From Brevundimonas bullata (GTDB lineage Bacteria > Pseudomonadota > Alphaproteobacteria > Caulobacterales > Caulobacteraceae), in the NCBI RefSeq assembly GCF_014207965.1, contig NZ_JACHLM010000002.1, positions 496,001-560,000 on the forward strand: 64,000 nt of DNA. The letters run 5' to 3'. This document shows positions 8,238 to 15,815 of the stretch, piece by piece (position 1 is the stretch's first letter; every line of letters begins with the position of its first letter). The notes under the pieces were generated by a model. The model was not told the DNA's origin. It was given only the letters and a program-made list of their open reading frames with translations, and searched no databases. Position numbers and translations under genes: made by a program.

Positions 8238-9185
8238 ATGACCAGGCTTTGCACCAGGAGTCTCCGCGACATCGTCTCCGCCCTGGGCGGGGACCTCCAT
8301 CATGGCGGCGGCAGCGCCCATGTGCCGGCGCCGGGTCACAGTTCGGGGGACCGCTCCGTCTCCCTCCTGCTCGACGGCGACCGACTGGTGATCCATGGCT
8401 TCGGGGCGGCGGACTGGCGCGAGGTCCGCGCCCAGTTGCTGGGGCTTGGTCTGATCGACGCCGCAGGCCGACTGACCGGCGGGGCGGTGAGGTCGGGCCT
8501 GGGGCAAGCCGCACCGGCGCGGCCGTCGCCCCATGTCCGCATCGCCGCCGCCCGGGCGCTCTGGTCCGAAGCCTTTCCGCTCGTGGACGGCGATCTCTGC
8601 CATCGCCATCTGGGGCTCAGGGGCGTCCGTCTTCGATCCTTGCCGGATGAACTGCGTCGCCACCCGGCGGCGCCGGTGTCGGTGTTTCAGCGATCCGGAC
8701 TGACCAGTCCGGCCATGATCGCCGCCATCCGCACCTCTGACGGGGCGCTCAGTGCCGTGGAGATCGCCTATCTCGGCCCGGACGGACGGACCGCCCGTCA
8801 CCTTCGGCTGCCCCGCAAGATGGTCGGGTCGGCGCCGGCCGGCGTGGCGGTGCGCCTGTCTTCCCTGGGCTCCGAGATGATCGTGGGCGAGGGCGTGGCG
8901 ACGACGCTGTCGGCCATGGCGCGCTTCGATCTGCCGGGCTGGGCCCTGTTGTCGGCGGACAACCTGGGCCGCTGGTCGCCGCCAGCAGGCGTGCGCCGCA
9001 TCCTGATCGCCGGCGATCGCGGCCGGGCTGGAGAGGCGGCCTCTGCAGAACTGTGCGGACGGCTCAGGGGCGCTGGGCTGGCGGCTGAGGTCCGCCTGCC
9101 GCCGTCGTCCTGCGGCGACTGGAACGAGGCGACCGTCCTGGAGGAGGAGGAAGGGCGGGGCGTCGCGCCGACAGGGCGGGGATAG
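8238..9185 (+). CDS. Toprim domain protein (mobile-element primase-like)
   Basis: This 315-aa protein starts 7 bases after radC. The N-terminal half includes SLRDIVSALGGDLHHGGGSA and resembles the N-terminus of P4/plasmid primase-helicase-like proteins (DUF7146 type). The C-terminal half has the toprim signature: Glu in IVGEGVATTLSA (~217-221) and an acidic motif near ILIAGDRG (~256-263). Such stand-alone toprim proteins occur on plasmids and integrated elements, beside radC, ardC and large parB genes. The second toprim acidic motif is usually DxD; here it reads AGDRGRAGE, so catalytic competence is uncertain. Confidence 0.78.
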   Translation: MTRLCTRSLRDIVSALGGDLHHGGGSAHVPAPGHSSGDRSVSLLLDGDRLVIHGFGAADWREVRAQLLGLGLIDAAGRLTGGAVRSGLGQAAPARPSPHVRIAAARALWSEAFPLVDGDLCHRHLGLRGVRLRSLPDELRRHPAAPVSVFQRSGLTSPAMIAAIRTSDGALSAVEIAYLGPDGRTARHLRLPRKMVGSAPAGVAVRLSSLGSEMIVGEGVATTLSAMARFDLPGWALLSADNLGRWSPPAGVRRILIAGDRGRAGEAASAELCGRLRGAGLAAEVRLPPSSCGDWNEATVLEEEEGRGVAPTGRG

Positions 9186-9212
9186 GCCTCGCCGTCCGGC
9201 GGGAGAAGACCC

Positions 9213-9953
9213 ATGACCCGTTCCGCTTCAAGGAAGACCGCCGCGCCAGGCGGGGTGACGACCCCGGCTTCAGCCGCTTCTGCGCCGTCGCGCCGCCAGA
9301 TGACCGTATGCCTTGGCGACCTGGATATCGCTCCGGAGAACCTTCGCCACGGCGAGGCGCCCGACGACGACATCCCGCAACTGGCCGACACCATAGCCGC
9401 CGCCGGTCTGCTGCAGTTCCCGACCGTCCGGCCGGGCACGGGCGACGAGGCCGCCCACATGGTTCTGGACGGACGCCGGCGTCTTCTGGCTCTTAGGCTT
9501 TTGCGCGACAGCGGCGCGATCAACGACGAGCATCCGGTGGAGGTCTTCGTCGAGACTGACCGGGCGCGCCAGGCCGCGGCGGTCGTCCTGACCAATACGG
9601 CTGTGCCCGTCCATGTGGCCGACGTCATCGCCGCCATCGGCCGCATGTTGAAGGCGCGGCTCGGGGTGAAGGCGATCGCCCGGGCGCTCGGCTATGGCGA
9701 GATCGAGATCCGTCGTCTGGCGGCCTTGTCGGCCCTGCCGGCCGTAGCGCTGGAGGCGCTCAAGACCGGACGCATCACCCTGCGTCAGGCCCGGCTCCTG
9801 GCCCGGCTGAAGGACGCAGAGGCCCAGGCGGAGATGGCCCAGGCTGTGCTGGACGGCTACGGCCTGCCGGAATGGCGCATCCAGGAACAGCTCGGACAGG
9901 GCCGCATCACCGACCGCGATCCCCGCTGCGGCCTGGTGACGCTCGCCCTCTAG
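9213..9953 (+). CDS. ParB-like partition/regulatory protein, C-terminally truncated
   Basis: The 246-aa product carries a ParB N-terminal domain (ENLRHGEAPDDDIPQLADTI, then LDGRRRLLALRLL), followed by a KorB/ParB helix-turn-helix region (RLGVKAIARALGYGEIEIRRL; ITLRQARLLARL). Element-borne relatives as I recall them are about 600-700 aa and continue after the VTDRDPRxxLVGLE motif. Here the equivalent ITDRDPRCGLVTL is followed at once by a stop at 9951. The break coincides with the cut end of a DUF378 gene on the other strand, so it is best read as a recombination scar. DNA binding may persist; the C-terminal part is lost. Confidence 0.8.
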   Translation: MTRSASRKTAAPGGVTTPASAASAPSRRQMTVCLGDLDIAPENLRHGEAPDDDIPQLADTIAAAGLLQFPTVRPGTGDEAAHMVLDGRRRLLALRLLRDSGAINDEHPVEVFVETDRARQAAAVVLTNTAVPVHVADVIAAIGRMLKARLGVKAIARALGYGEIEIRRLAALSALPAVALEALKTGRITLRQARLLARLKDAEAQAEMAQAVLDGYGLPEWRIQEQLGQGRITDRDPRCGLVTLAL

Positions 9954-10051
9954 AGGGCGGAGACGAGGTTGAAATCGAAGGCGCCGACGAGACCCCAGTT
10001 CATGGCGCCGATGATGACCAGGAGAAGGGTGACGAGATTGACGGCTTTCAT
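9950..10051 (-). pseudogene. DUF378-family small membrane protein, truncated (33 aa)
   Basis: The ATG at 10051 has GGAGG 8 bases upstream and opens MKAVNLVTLLLVIIGAMNWG, continuing LVGAFDFNLVSAL then TAG. This is the typical first half of DUF378 proteins, which are usually 70-80 aa with two membrane segments. The second segment is missing. Beyond the stop the minus strand is simply antisense to parB. The two stops share the palindrome CTCTAGAG. A GGAAC-N18-GTT stress-type promoter lies upstream, so the fragment may still be expressed. It is too short for most gene finders. Confidence 0.7.
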
Positions 10052-10077
10052 GGTCTGTCCTCCGTAAGATGCCGATC

Positions 10078-10103
10078 AACCGGCTGGACCCCGTCCCTGT
10101 TCC
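10078..10103 (-). promoter_or_regulatory. Candidate EcfG promoter of the truncated DUF378 gene
   Basis: On the minus strand GGAAC (10103-10099), 18 bases, then GTT (10080-10078). This fits the general stress response consensus, and the expected start (~10070) lies about 20 bases before the ATG at 10051. Confidence 0.5.
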
Positions 10104-10256
10104 GGCGAGACCGGTATCGGTCAGAGACGCGGGCATGAGCGCGCCGGGCTGCCCGTCCTCGCGAGGCGGCGCGCCTTGTCTTCCGCCCGGCTCGAACCCG
10201 AGGACGAGATCGGGGATTGATGTCATGGGGCCGAACGCCGAAGGAGGCGCAGACCG

Positions 10257-10532
10257 ATGATCAGGAACCAAAAGTCCGATGGGGCCGGGCCCCGCAGCGA
10301 GGGACCAGGAGGGGTGGAAGAACCCGCCCAGGGCGCGCCGAAGGCCGCTGCTCAGCAAGGCCAGGCCAAGCCGCTCGCGGATATGGCCGACGACGGGGCG
10401 GACGAACTGCTTGTCGACGGTCAGGAGGAGGTGTTTTCCCGAACGGAAATCGAGAGCGGCCGGATCGAACATCATGTCGGCGAGGAGCGCGTCGCCCCAG
10501 TGTCGTCTTCCCGACGCACGCCTCCTGATTAG
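10257..10532 (+). CDS. Small hydrophilic hypothetical protein, 91 aa
   Basis: AAGGAGG sits nine bases before the ATG. The product is rich in Gly, Glu, Ala and Gln and has no hydrophobic stretch, so it is probably disordered and cytoplasmic. No known domain is recognised. It is the first of four small plus-strand genes (10257-11809) without clear homologues, after the parB/DUF378 junction. The 200 bases before it (10055-10256) hold only the DUF378 promoter candidate. Confidence 0.5.
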   Translation: MIRNQKSDGAGPRSEGPGGVEEPAQGAPKAAAQQGQAKPLADMADDGADELLVDGQEEVFSRTEIESGRIEHHVGEERVAPVSSSRRTPPD

Positions 10533-10549
10533 GAACCCGGGCTCGGGCC

Positions 10550-10837
10550 ATGGTTTCAGATCCCATGCCCCATCCCCTCCAGGAAAAGGACGCCCAGTGG
10601 CGCCGACGCGGCCAGGGCGCCAGGCCGATCTTCGATCCCGGCGCGGCGCCAGCCGGCGCCGATGAAGAGGCCGGAGGCGCACGCTCGGTCGCCCCTGCCG
10701 AAGACGGTCCTGAGGACCCCTTGCCCACGGAGCCTGTATTCCAGCCAGGAGGACCGCGTCTCACGCCGACCTTCTGGTACGGATGCGCGGCCGCCATCGG
10801 TCTGGTCATGGTCGTACTCGGCCTCTTGAGCCTGTGA
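10550..10837 (+). CDS. Small tail-anchored membrane protein, 95 aa
   Basis: A hydrophilic, Pro/Gly/Ala-rich N-terminal region (~65 residues) is followed by one hydrophobic helix (FWYGCAAAIGLVMVVLGLLSL) ending at the C-terminus. This suggests a cytoplasmic protein anchored by its tail. The start is uncertain: ATGs occur at 10550 and 10565 and neither has a strong ribosome site. The gene begins 17 bases after the 91-aa gene, so the two may be co-transcribed. Family unknown. Confidence 0.5.
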   Translation: MVSDPMPHPLQEKDAQWRRRGQGARPIFDPGAAPAGADEEAGGARSVAPAEDGPEDPLPTEPVFQPGGPRLTPTFWYGCAAAIGLVMVVLGLLSL

Positions 10838-10901
10838 ACAGGGGCGGACCGTAAAAGGCGTCGGCTATCCGTCACAGAGGCGTCTGCCCCCCATATCCCC
10901 T

Positions 10902-11261
10902 ATGAAAAGGACCAACATGCACCGGAATCCCCATGAAGCCTCGGCCAAGGCCGTGCGGAGCAACCGACCGGTTGAGGCCCAGTACGTGCGCCAGGGCCGA
11001 AAAGGGTCGCGGATCATGGCGGTCCTCCTGGGAGGTCTGGTGCTGACGGCTGTCGGCTTCGCCCTGGTCTGGGCTTTCTGGGCGGGCCCATTCGCCTCCG
11101 CCCCCGCAGATAACGGGGCTCAGGTCGAAGACGCCGCAGCCTTCCAGGAGGAGCCCCTCCAGACATCGACGGATGAAGCCTCGGCGACATCGGCCGATCG
11201 TTCCGCTCGCGCCGAGACAATCGCCGAAGAACAGCCGACTGCGTCCACGCCGTCACGCTGA
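10902..11261 (+). CDS. Small single-span membrane protein, 119 aa
   Basis: Starts at ATG 10902, or at 10917 (MHRNPHEAS). A basic N-terminal segment (to about residue 37) precedes one transmembrane helix (MAVLLGGLVLTAVGFALVWAF). A hydrophilic Ala/Ser/Thr/Glu-rich C-terminal tail follows, likely periplasmic because of the positive-inside rule. No conserved domain is recognised. Together with the preceding tail-anchored protein, it makes this stretch unusually rich in small membrane proteins of unknown function. Confidence 0.55.
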   Translation: MKRTNMHRNPHEASAKAVRSNRPVEAQYVRQGRKGSRIMAVLLGGLVLTAVGFALVWAFWAGPFASAPADNGAQVEDAAAFQEEPLQTSTDEASATSADRSARAETIAEEQPTASTPSR

Positions 11262-11269
11262 CGCTGAAG

Positions 11270-11809
11270 ATGCAGAGCTTTGTCTTCGAATCCGACGCAG
11301 GGCCTGAGGGCAGAAGGATCAGGTGGGAATCGAGCCTTGCCTCGGTGCGGGAAGCCCAGGTGGAGGCGGTGCGCACCCTGGGCGAGCTTCTCCGGGACGA
11401 CGGAGTCGTTTTCTGGAGCTCGCCCGAGGCGCGGATGACGGTCTCTTCGCCGCAAGGCGAGATCCTGTTCCAGCTGGTGTTGAGCTCGATGGGGACGCCG
11501 GCCCTTGCCGCTCTTGTTCGGGACGAACGACAAGAGGACCCGGAGGCCTGCCGCAAGGCCCTGTGGGAAATGCGCGAGATCGCCGCCGCCGCGGCGCTTC
11601 AGGACAGCCCCATGAGCGATCAGGAAGCGCTGCACACGCTGGCCGCCATAGCGGCCTGGGTGCAGACCGAGGCGCCGGCCGACGGCGCGGCCTGCGGGGC
11701 TGTGATCGATCTCCTGGTTAATCTCACCGTGGGTGTCGATATCGACGCCCTGGACGACGCCCAGGCCACGACGCTGTTTCGCCGGATCGAGAAGAGTCTG
11801 GCTGTCTGA
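11270..11809 (+). CDS. Protein with DUF6894-like N-terminal domain, 179 aa
   Basis: The N-terminal ~75 residues contain ASVREAQVEAVRTLGELLRD followed by ARMTVSSPQGEILFQLVL. This matches the pattern of DUF6894 proteins (…EAARAEAVRTLGELLRD…VTDE.G..LFTL). DUF6894 proteins are usually under 100 aa; this one carries an extra ~100-residue helical C-terminal part (Ala-rich, ending TTLFRRIEKSLAV) that I do not recognise. The gene starts 8 bases after the 119-aa membrane protein, so it is probably in the same transcript. No function is known. Confidence 0.6.
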   Translation: MQSFVFESDAGPEGRRIRWESSLASVREAQVEAVRTLGELLRDDGVVFWSSPEARMTVSSPQGEILFQLVLSSMGTPALAALVRDERQEDPEACRKALWEMREIAAAAALQDSPMSDQEALHTLAAIAAWVQTEAPADGAACGAVIDLLVNLTVGVDIDALDDAQATTLFRRIEKSLAV

Positions 11810-11827
11810 CCCAGGCCTGTGGAGCCG

Positions 11828-12601
11828 TCAGGTTGCGATCTCTATCCAGGTCGGAGCGTGATCGCTCGATTTTTCCCAACCTCTGACTTCGCGATCGACA
11901 TTGGAGGCGCGGAGACGATCGACGAGGGAGGGGCTGACCAGAAGATGGTCGATGCGCAGTCCGGCGTTGCGGGCGTAGGCGTTCCGGAAATAGTCCCAGA
12001 AGGTATAGAGGATCTCCTGCGGGTGGTGCTGCCTCAGGGCGTCCGTCCATCCCTGGTCGAGCAGACGGCTGAAGACGCGCCGTGCCTCTGGGCGAAAGAG
12101 GGCGTCGTCCGTCCAGCGCTCCGGCTTGTAGACGTCCGCCGGGGTCGGGATGATGTTGTAGTCGCCCGCCAGCACCACCGGAGCGCCGGTCTCGATCAGC
12201 CGGGCCGCGTGGACGATGAAAGCGTCCGCCCAGGCGAGCTTGTAATCGAAGCGGGCGCCAGGGGCCGGATTTCCGTTCGGCAGATAGAGGCAGCCCACGA
12301 GAACGCCGTTTATAGCCGCCTCGATATAGCGACTTTGACTCGGGTCAGGGTCGCCCGGAAGGCCCCGACGGGTCTCGTGGATGGCGGCGTCCCTCGCCAG
12401 GATGGCTACGCCGTTCCAACTCTTCTGACCCAGCCAGATCGCCACATAGCCGAGGTTGCGGAGGGCCTGGGCGGGGAAGTTCGCCTGTTGGACCTTGAGC
12501 TCCTGCAGACAGACCACGTCCGGGCGGGTCGTCTCAAGCCAGCGGAGCAGTACGGGCAGCCGGCCGTTGATCCCGTTGACGTTATAGGTGGCGATCCTCA
12601 T
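11828..12601 (-). CDS. xth: Exodeoxyribonuclease III (AP endonuclease)
   Basis: This 257-aa protein belongs to the exonuclease-endonuclease-phosphatase superfamily. Visible motifs are TYNVNGINGRL (metal-binding Asn7), CLQELKV (catalytic Glu34), GCLYLPNGN, LAGDYNIIPTPADV (Asp/Asn), IDHLLVSP and the terminal SSDHAPTWIEI (catalytic His). The length and motif order are those of bacterial ExoIII/XthA. It removes 3' blocking groups and cuts at abasic sites in base-excision repair. It is a single gene on the minus strand, convergent with the DUF6894-like gene, and adds to the DNA-protection character of the region. Confidence 0.93.
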   Translation of the reverse strand: MRIATYNVNGINGRLPVLLRWLETTRPDVVCLQELKVQQANFPAQALRNLGYVAIWLGQKSWNGVAILARDAAIHETRRGLPGDPDPSQSRYIEAAINGVLVGCLYLPNGNPAPGARFDYKLAWADAFIVHAARLIETGAPVVLAGDYNIIPTPADVYKPERWTDDALFRPEARRVFSRLLDQGWTDALRQHHPQEILYTFWDYFRNAYARNAGLRIDHLLVSPSLVDRLRASNVDREVRGWEKSSDHAPTWIEIAT

Positions 12602-12737
12602 CGCGGACCTGGCTTGGAGGGGGAGGGGCGGCGGCGCCGATCGCCAGATGGGGCCGTTTGACGGAAGGACAGGAAGGCCATGGCCTGTAAAGGCGGACGG
12701 CGCGAAGCCGTTCCTCAGGGTTCAAGTTGGCGACGAC

Positions 12738-12995
12738 TCAGGAACCTGCGTCTGGCGGGGCGGAGGCCTTGACGTCCACGCGCCAGATTTCGCGACCGTC
12801 GGGGTTCAGAACGAAACAGGCCGAAGCTGATCGGCCTCTGACCAGACGAAGACGTCGGCGGGCAATTCGGCGGCAACCGGACCCTTCGCGGCAGGCGACG
12901 GCAGCTGTGGGAACCTCGTTGTCGAGCACGTGGTCCTTGCCCGCTGCGTGACGATATACGCCAGCATAGACATCTGTGCGCTGGAACGTGATCAT
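12738..12995 (-). CDS. Doubtful small protein, 85 aa
   Basis: An open frame begins MITFQRTDVYAGVYRHAAG and ends with the more protein-like FVLNPDGREIWRVDVKAS. It lacks a convincing ribosome site, and its middle part (CRRIARRRLRLVRGRS) looks like out-of-frame high-GC translation. It may therefore be two frames of a decayed gene. The interval 12602-13110 otherwise holds nothing I can support. Confidence 0.25.
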   Translation of the reverse strand: MITFQRTDVYAGVYRHAAGKDHVLDNEVPTAAVACREGSGCRRIARRRLRLVRGRSASACFVLNPDGREIWRVDVKASAPPDAGS

Positions 12996-13110
12996 CGAAA
13001 TGCAGGTCAGACGCCGAAAAAGGGGCTGGCGGCCAAGAGGATTTTTCCGACTGCCTCGGGCTCTCGTCGGTACACGTGAACCGTGCCGACGTGCGGGCGA
13101 CGTCGGCTCG

Positions 13111-13302
13111 TCAACAGTTTCCGACACGGTCCGTCATCATCGGCGTCGCGTCGCCCTCCATCAGGAGCTCGCCAACAACCCTTCCAGTGCTTCTCAGCGC
13201 GTCCAGCCGCTCTTCAGCCTGATCCCATTCCCCCGCATGCAGGCGGCAGGAAAGGGTTTTGCCCAGCCATTCGTAGTCGATGAGGAAGGTCTTGTCGGCC
13301 AT
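13111..13302 (-). CDS. Small hypothetical protein, 63 aa
   Basis: AGGGAG lies about 8 bases before the ATG at 13302. The product begins MADKTFLIDYEWLGKTLSCR and is a compact-looking soluble protein of alternating strands and helices. It follows the hemerythrin gene on the same strand with a gap of 76 bases, so the two may be co-transcribed. I do not recognise the family. Confidence 0.6.
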   Translation of the reverse strand: MADKTFLIDYEWLGKTLSCRLHAGEWDQAEERLDALRSTGRVVGELLMEGDATPMMTDRVGNC

Positions 13303-13378
13303 GATGCTTCTCCCTGATCCGAGCTGACGGCAGCGAAGCGGGAGCGCCCGGCCTGGCGGCCGGACGCATCCCTGATTC

Positions 13379-15118
13379 TCAGCGACGGTTCTCCCATCCG
13401 CGGCGGGAGGCCTCGGAATGGCCGCGGGAATCTCCGAACCAGCCGCCGTGTCCACTATCCGAACGTCCCGAGCGATCGTCGTCGTCACGGTCCGAACGGC
13501 TTCTGCTCTCCCAGCCGCGCCGCGCTGCTTCGGCGTGGCCGCGAGAGTCCCCGTACCAGCCGCGGCCGTCGCCATCCTCGTCGTCCCGTCCGCGGGACGA
13601 CCGCTCATCGCGATCCCGGTCGGAGGAAGAGCTCCGGCCCCCGCGACCCGATCGGTCGTCGTCGCTCATGAAGCGGCCCTGGTCGTCACGGTCGCGGTCC
13701 GAGGACGAGCTGCGTCCGCGTCCGCCGCCGCCGCGGCCCGAACGGTCGTCGTCGCTCATGAAGCGGCCCTGGTCGTCACGGTCGCGGTCCGAGGACGAGC
13801 TGCGTCCGCGTCCGCCGCCGCCGCGGCCCGAACGGTCGTCGTCGCTCATGAAGCGGCCCTGGTCGTCACGATCACGATCGGAGGACGAGCTGCGTCCACG
13901 TCCGCCGCCGCCGCCGCGGCTCGAGCGGTCGTCGTCGCTCATGAAGCGGCCCTGGTCGTCACGGTCGCGGTCGGAGGACGAACTGCGTCCGCCGCCGCCG
14001 CGACCCGATCGGTCATCGTCTCTCATGAAACGACCCCGGTCATCCCGGTCGCGGTCGTCATCGCCGCGCGTGGATCGGCGCTCGTCCCCGCCGCGCCGGG
14101 CGGCCTGGGCGTGACCGCGGGAGTCGCCGTACCAGCCACGGCCGTCCCCATCGTCGTCGTCATCACGGAAACTGCGTCCCTCGCCACGGCTGCGCGCGGC
14201 CATGGAATGGCCCTCGGAGTCTCCGAACCAGCCGCCGCGGCCGCGACCGCCTCTATCATTGTCGTCACGGCGATCGTCGTCGCGAGAGCGCGAATAGGAT
14301 CCGCCGCGGCGATCATCGTCGTCATCGCTGATGAAACGGCCGCGTTCGTCTCGTTCCGGTCCTTGATTTCTGGGCATGCCATACTCCTGGGTTGGGCGAT
14401 TTTCGCCTTGCAGTTGATGAAACGACACGAGGTGCGACGGGCGCAGCCGGTCGGCCTCCTTCAACAGCCGTCGCTTCCGTTCCTGAAGTCGGCGGCCCAG
14501 CGCGGCGGTGTCGACGCCGGCTGCCGTCGCCTTGGCGAAGACGCCCGTCCGGGGCGCCTCCTCCTCGGCGACATGGTGTTTGATCTGCTCGGCGAGGACC
14601 TTGAACCGGGCGGACTGGAGCGGATCGTCCTGGCTGCTGGCGAGCAGTTCGATGATCAGCAGCTTGGCGCAGTCGTGCTCGACCTGGGCTTCGTCGAGGG
14701 CGTCCTCGGTCTCTTCGCCGTCCGCCGCGCGGCAGGCGGGGTAGAAGATTTCTTCTTCGAGCAGGGTATGAAGCGTCAGTTCGGTGCAGGCCTCGCGAAT
14801 GATCGCGGCCTTGCGCTGGTCGGAGGCGGATTCGAACTCCGCGAAGAGGGCCTCCACGCGGCGATGATCGGCCTTGAGCAGGTCGATGGCGTCGGCCCCC
14901 GGGTCGGATGCGATGTCCGGGGTCTTGCTGGTCTTTCGCGGCTGAGCGGGTTTTTCCTGGTTCGCGGCGGCCAATGACCCGGCGCCCGTCCCGGTGTCGT
15001 CGGGAGAGGCTTTTGCGCCTGCACCAGGCTTTCCGGACGGCGGAGATGGATCAGCCGCGCCGGCGGCCGTGGACGGTTTCGGGGCTGGAGAAGCGGCGTT
15101 GTCTTCCGGCGTCTGCAT
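13379..15118 (-). CDS. Hemerythrin HHE protein fused to a repetitive Asp/Arg/Gly/Ser-rich tail, 579 aa
   Basis: Residues 1-70 are Pro/Ala-rich. Residues ~75-225 form an HHE hemerythrin domain with likely iron ligands His85 (KADHRRVEALF), His117 and Glu121 (HTLLEEEIFYPA), His148 (VEHDCAKL), His181/182 and Glu185 (KHHVAEEEAP). From residue 248 the frame continues into a low-complexity tail. It has four near-identical 28-31-residue units (RDRDDQGRFMSDDD plus Gly/Arg) and four copies of a GWxGDSxGHxxAxRRG(W) motif, as in small stress proteins of the KGG type. The tail begins MPRNQGPERDERGRF with its own AGGAG six bases upstream, as if two genes had been fused by loss of a stop. HHE proteins bind O2, NO or iron; the tail's role is unknown. 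Confidence 0.8.
   Translation of the reverse strand: MQTPEDNAASPAPKPSTAAGAADPSPPSGKPGAGAKASPDDTGTGAGSLAAANQEKPAQPRKTSKTPDIASDPGADAIDLLKADHRRVEALFAEFESASDQRKAAIIREACTELTLHTLLEEEIFYPACRAADGEETEDALDEAQVEHDCAKLLIIELLASSQDDPLQSARFKVLAEQIKHHVAEEEAPRTGVFAKATAAGVDTAALGRRLQERKRRLLKEADRLRPSHLVSFHQLQGENRPTQEYGMPRNQGPERDERGRFISDDDDDRRGGSYSRSRDDDRRDDNDRGGRGRGGWFGDSEGHSMAARSRGEGRSFRDDDDDGDGRGWYGDSRGHAQAARRGGDERRSTRGDDDRDRDDRGRFMRDDDRSGRGGGGRSSSSDRDRDDQGRFMSDDDRSSRGGGGGRGRSSSSDRDRDDQGRFMSDDDRSGRGGGGRGRSSSSDRDRDDQGRFMSDDDRSGRGGGGRGRSSSSDRDRDDQGRFMSDDDRSGRGGRSSSSDRDRDERSSRGRDDEDGDGRGWYGDSRGHAEAARRGWESRSRSDRDDDDRSGRSDSGHGGWFGDSRGHSEASRRGWENRR
13668..14024. repeat. Four tandem ~90-bp coding repeats
   Basis: Units of 90, 90, 93 and 84 bp begin at 13668, 13758, 13848 and 13941. 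The first two are almost identical. They encode the RDRDDQGRFMSDDD/Gly-Arg-Ser units of the hemerythrin fusion protein on the minus strand. Lengths are all multiples of three, so copy-number change keeps the frame. There are no unique spacers, so this is not a CRISPR array. Confidence 0.9.
14375..14388 (-). promoter_or_regulatory. Internal ribosome-binding site and start codon within the hemerythrin fusion gene
   Basis: On the minus strand AGGAG (14388-14384) lies six bases before an in-frame ATG (14377-14375) that opens MPRNQGPERDERGRF. This could give a separate 332-aa tail-only product from 14377 to 13379. Confidence 0.55.
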
Positions 15119-15462
15119 GACGGCTCCTGTCGAAAGGGGACAGGGGGCAAATCGGCCTTGCCGATGCGAGTTCCGGCCTCGCCCTTAGGACCCGGGCCAG
15201 GATCGCAACGGCAAGGCTCAGTCGATCAGTCGGCTTCTTTTCTGCTCTGCATGTGCGGCTTTGCCGGTGGAATTCCGGTCTGGCGGGCTCGCGGGCCGCA
15301 GCTTGACGGCGTCGTTCGGCATTCGCACTTCGGCGTTCTCGTCAGGGCCTCGCGCCCCGAGGCGGCTTCGAAATTATTCCTTCGGCGACGCTCTATGGAG
15401 ACCTTATGTCGCATAGGCGTCTCATCCGGATCGGTCGCGAAGGAGGGCGTCGGCTGGGGGCG

Positions 15463-15750
15463 TTAGGATTTCGCCGCGCGGGGACCATTGTCCCTGAAGC
15501 GCCACTTCATGAACAGCACGCCCGACGCCATGGCCAGGGCGCAGGCGTTCGCGATCGTCACAGGCCAGGCCTCGGTCATGACGCCGTAGATCACCCAGAG
15601 GATGAAGCAGGTGACGGTCAGCCCATAGGTCTTCAGGCTCACCGCCGAGGCGTCCCTCTCTTTCCAGATCTTGACGCCCTGGGGCGCGAAGCTGGTGATG
15701 GAGCAGACGGCGGCGGCCGAGCCGACGATATTGGCGACGAGTTCGCTCAT
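15463..15750 (-). CDS. SemiSWEET-family PQ-loop transporter, 95 aa
   Basis: A single three-helix bundle with the PQ-loop motif SFAPQGVKIWKERDASAVS in helix 1 and polar-lined helices 2 and 3. This is the usual length and layout of bacterial SemiSWEETs, which act as dimers for facilitated sugar transport in the inner membrane. A GGAAC-N16-CGTT promoter-like element ends only 8 bases before the ATG, so the mRNA may be leaderless or nearly so. No classical ribosome site is visible. The 340 bases between this gene's end side and the hemerythrin start (15119-15462) contain no supported gene. Confidence 0.85.
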   Translation of the reverse strand: MSELVANIVGSAAAVCSITSFAPQGVKIWKERDASAVSLKTYGLTVTCFILWVIYGVMTEAWPVTIANACALAMASGVLFMKWRFRDNGPRAAKS

Positions 15751-15758
15751 AGAGCCGC

Positions 15759-15783
15759 AACGTCAGGCGTCATCTGCTGTTCC
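15759..15783 (-). promoter_or_regulatory. Candidate EcfG promoter of the SemiSWEET gene (full consensus match)
   Basis: On the minus strand GGAAC (15783-15779), 16 bases, CGTT (15762-15759). This is an exact match to the GGAAC-N16/17-CGTT consensus. The predicted transcription start falls at or next to the ATG at 15750. Confidence 0.6.
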
Positions 15784-15815
15784 TGGGGGCGGACGTGTGC
15801 GCGGCGGCATGGCCT

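Noticed and set aside
9270..10682. 470-codon minus-strand frame covering parB, DUF378 and the 91-aa gene
   Set aside because: No motif, and it is antisense to a clear ParB domain and crosses the recombination scar; high-GC shadow.
13668..14024. Regular repeats considered as a CRISPR array
   Set aside because: The units are contiguous 90-bp coding repeats without unique spacers, and no cas genes are nearby.
13418..14977. 519-codon open frame opposite the hemerythrin fusion gene
   Set aside because: It has no ribosome site, and its Ala/Val/Arg repeats are the complement of the coding repeats on the other strand. It is a composition artefact.
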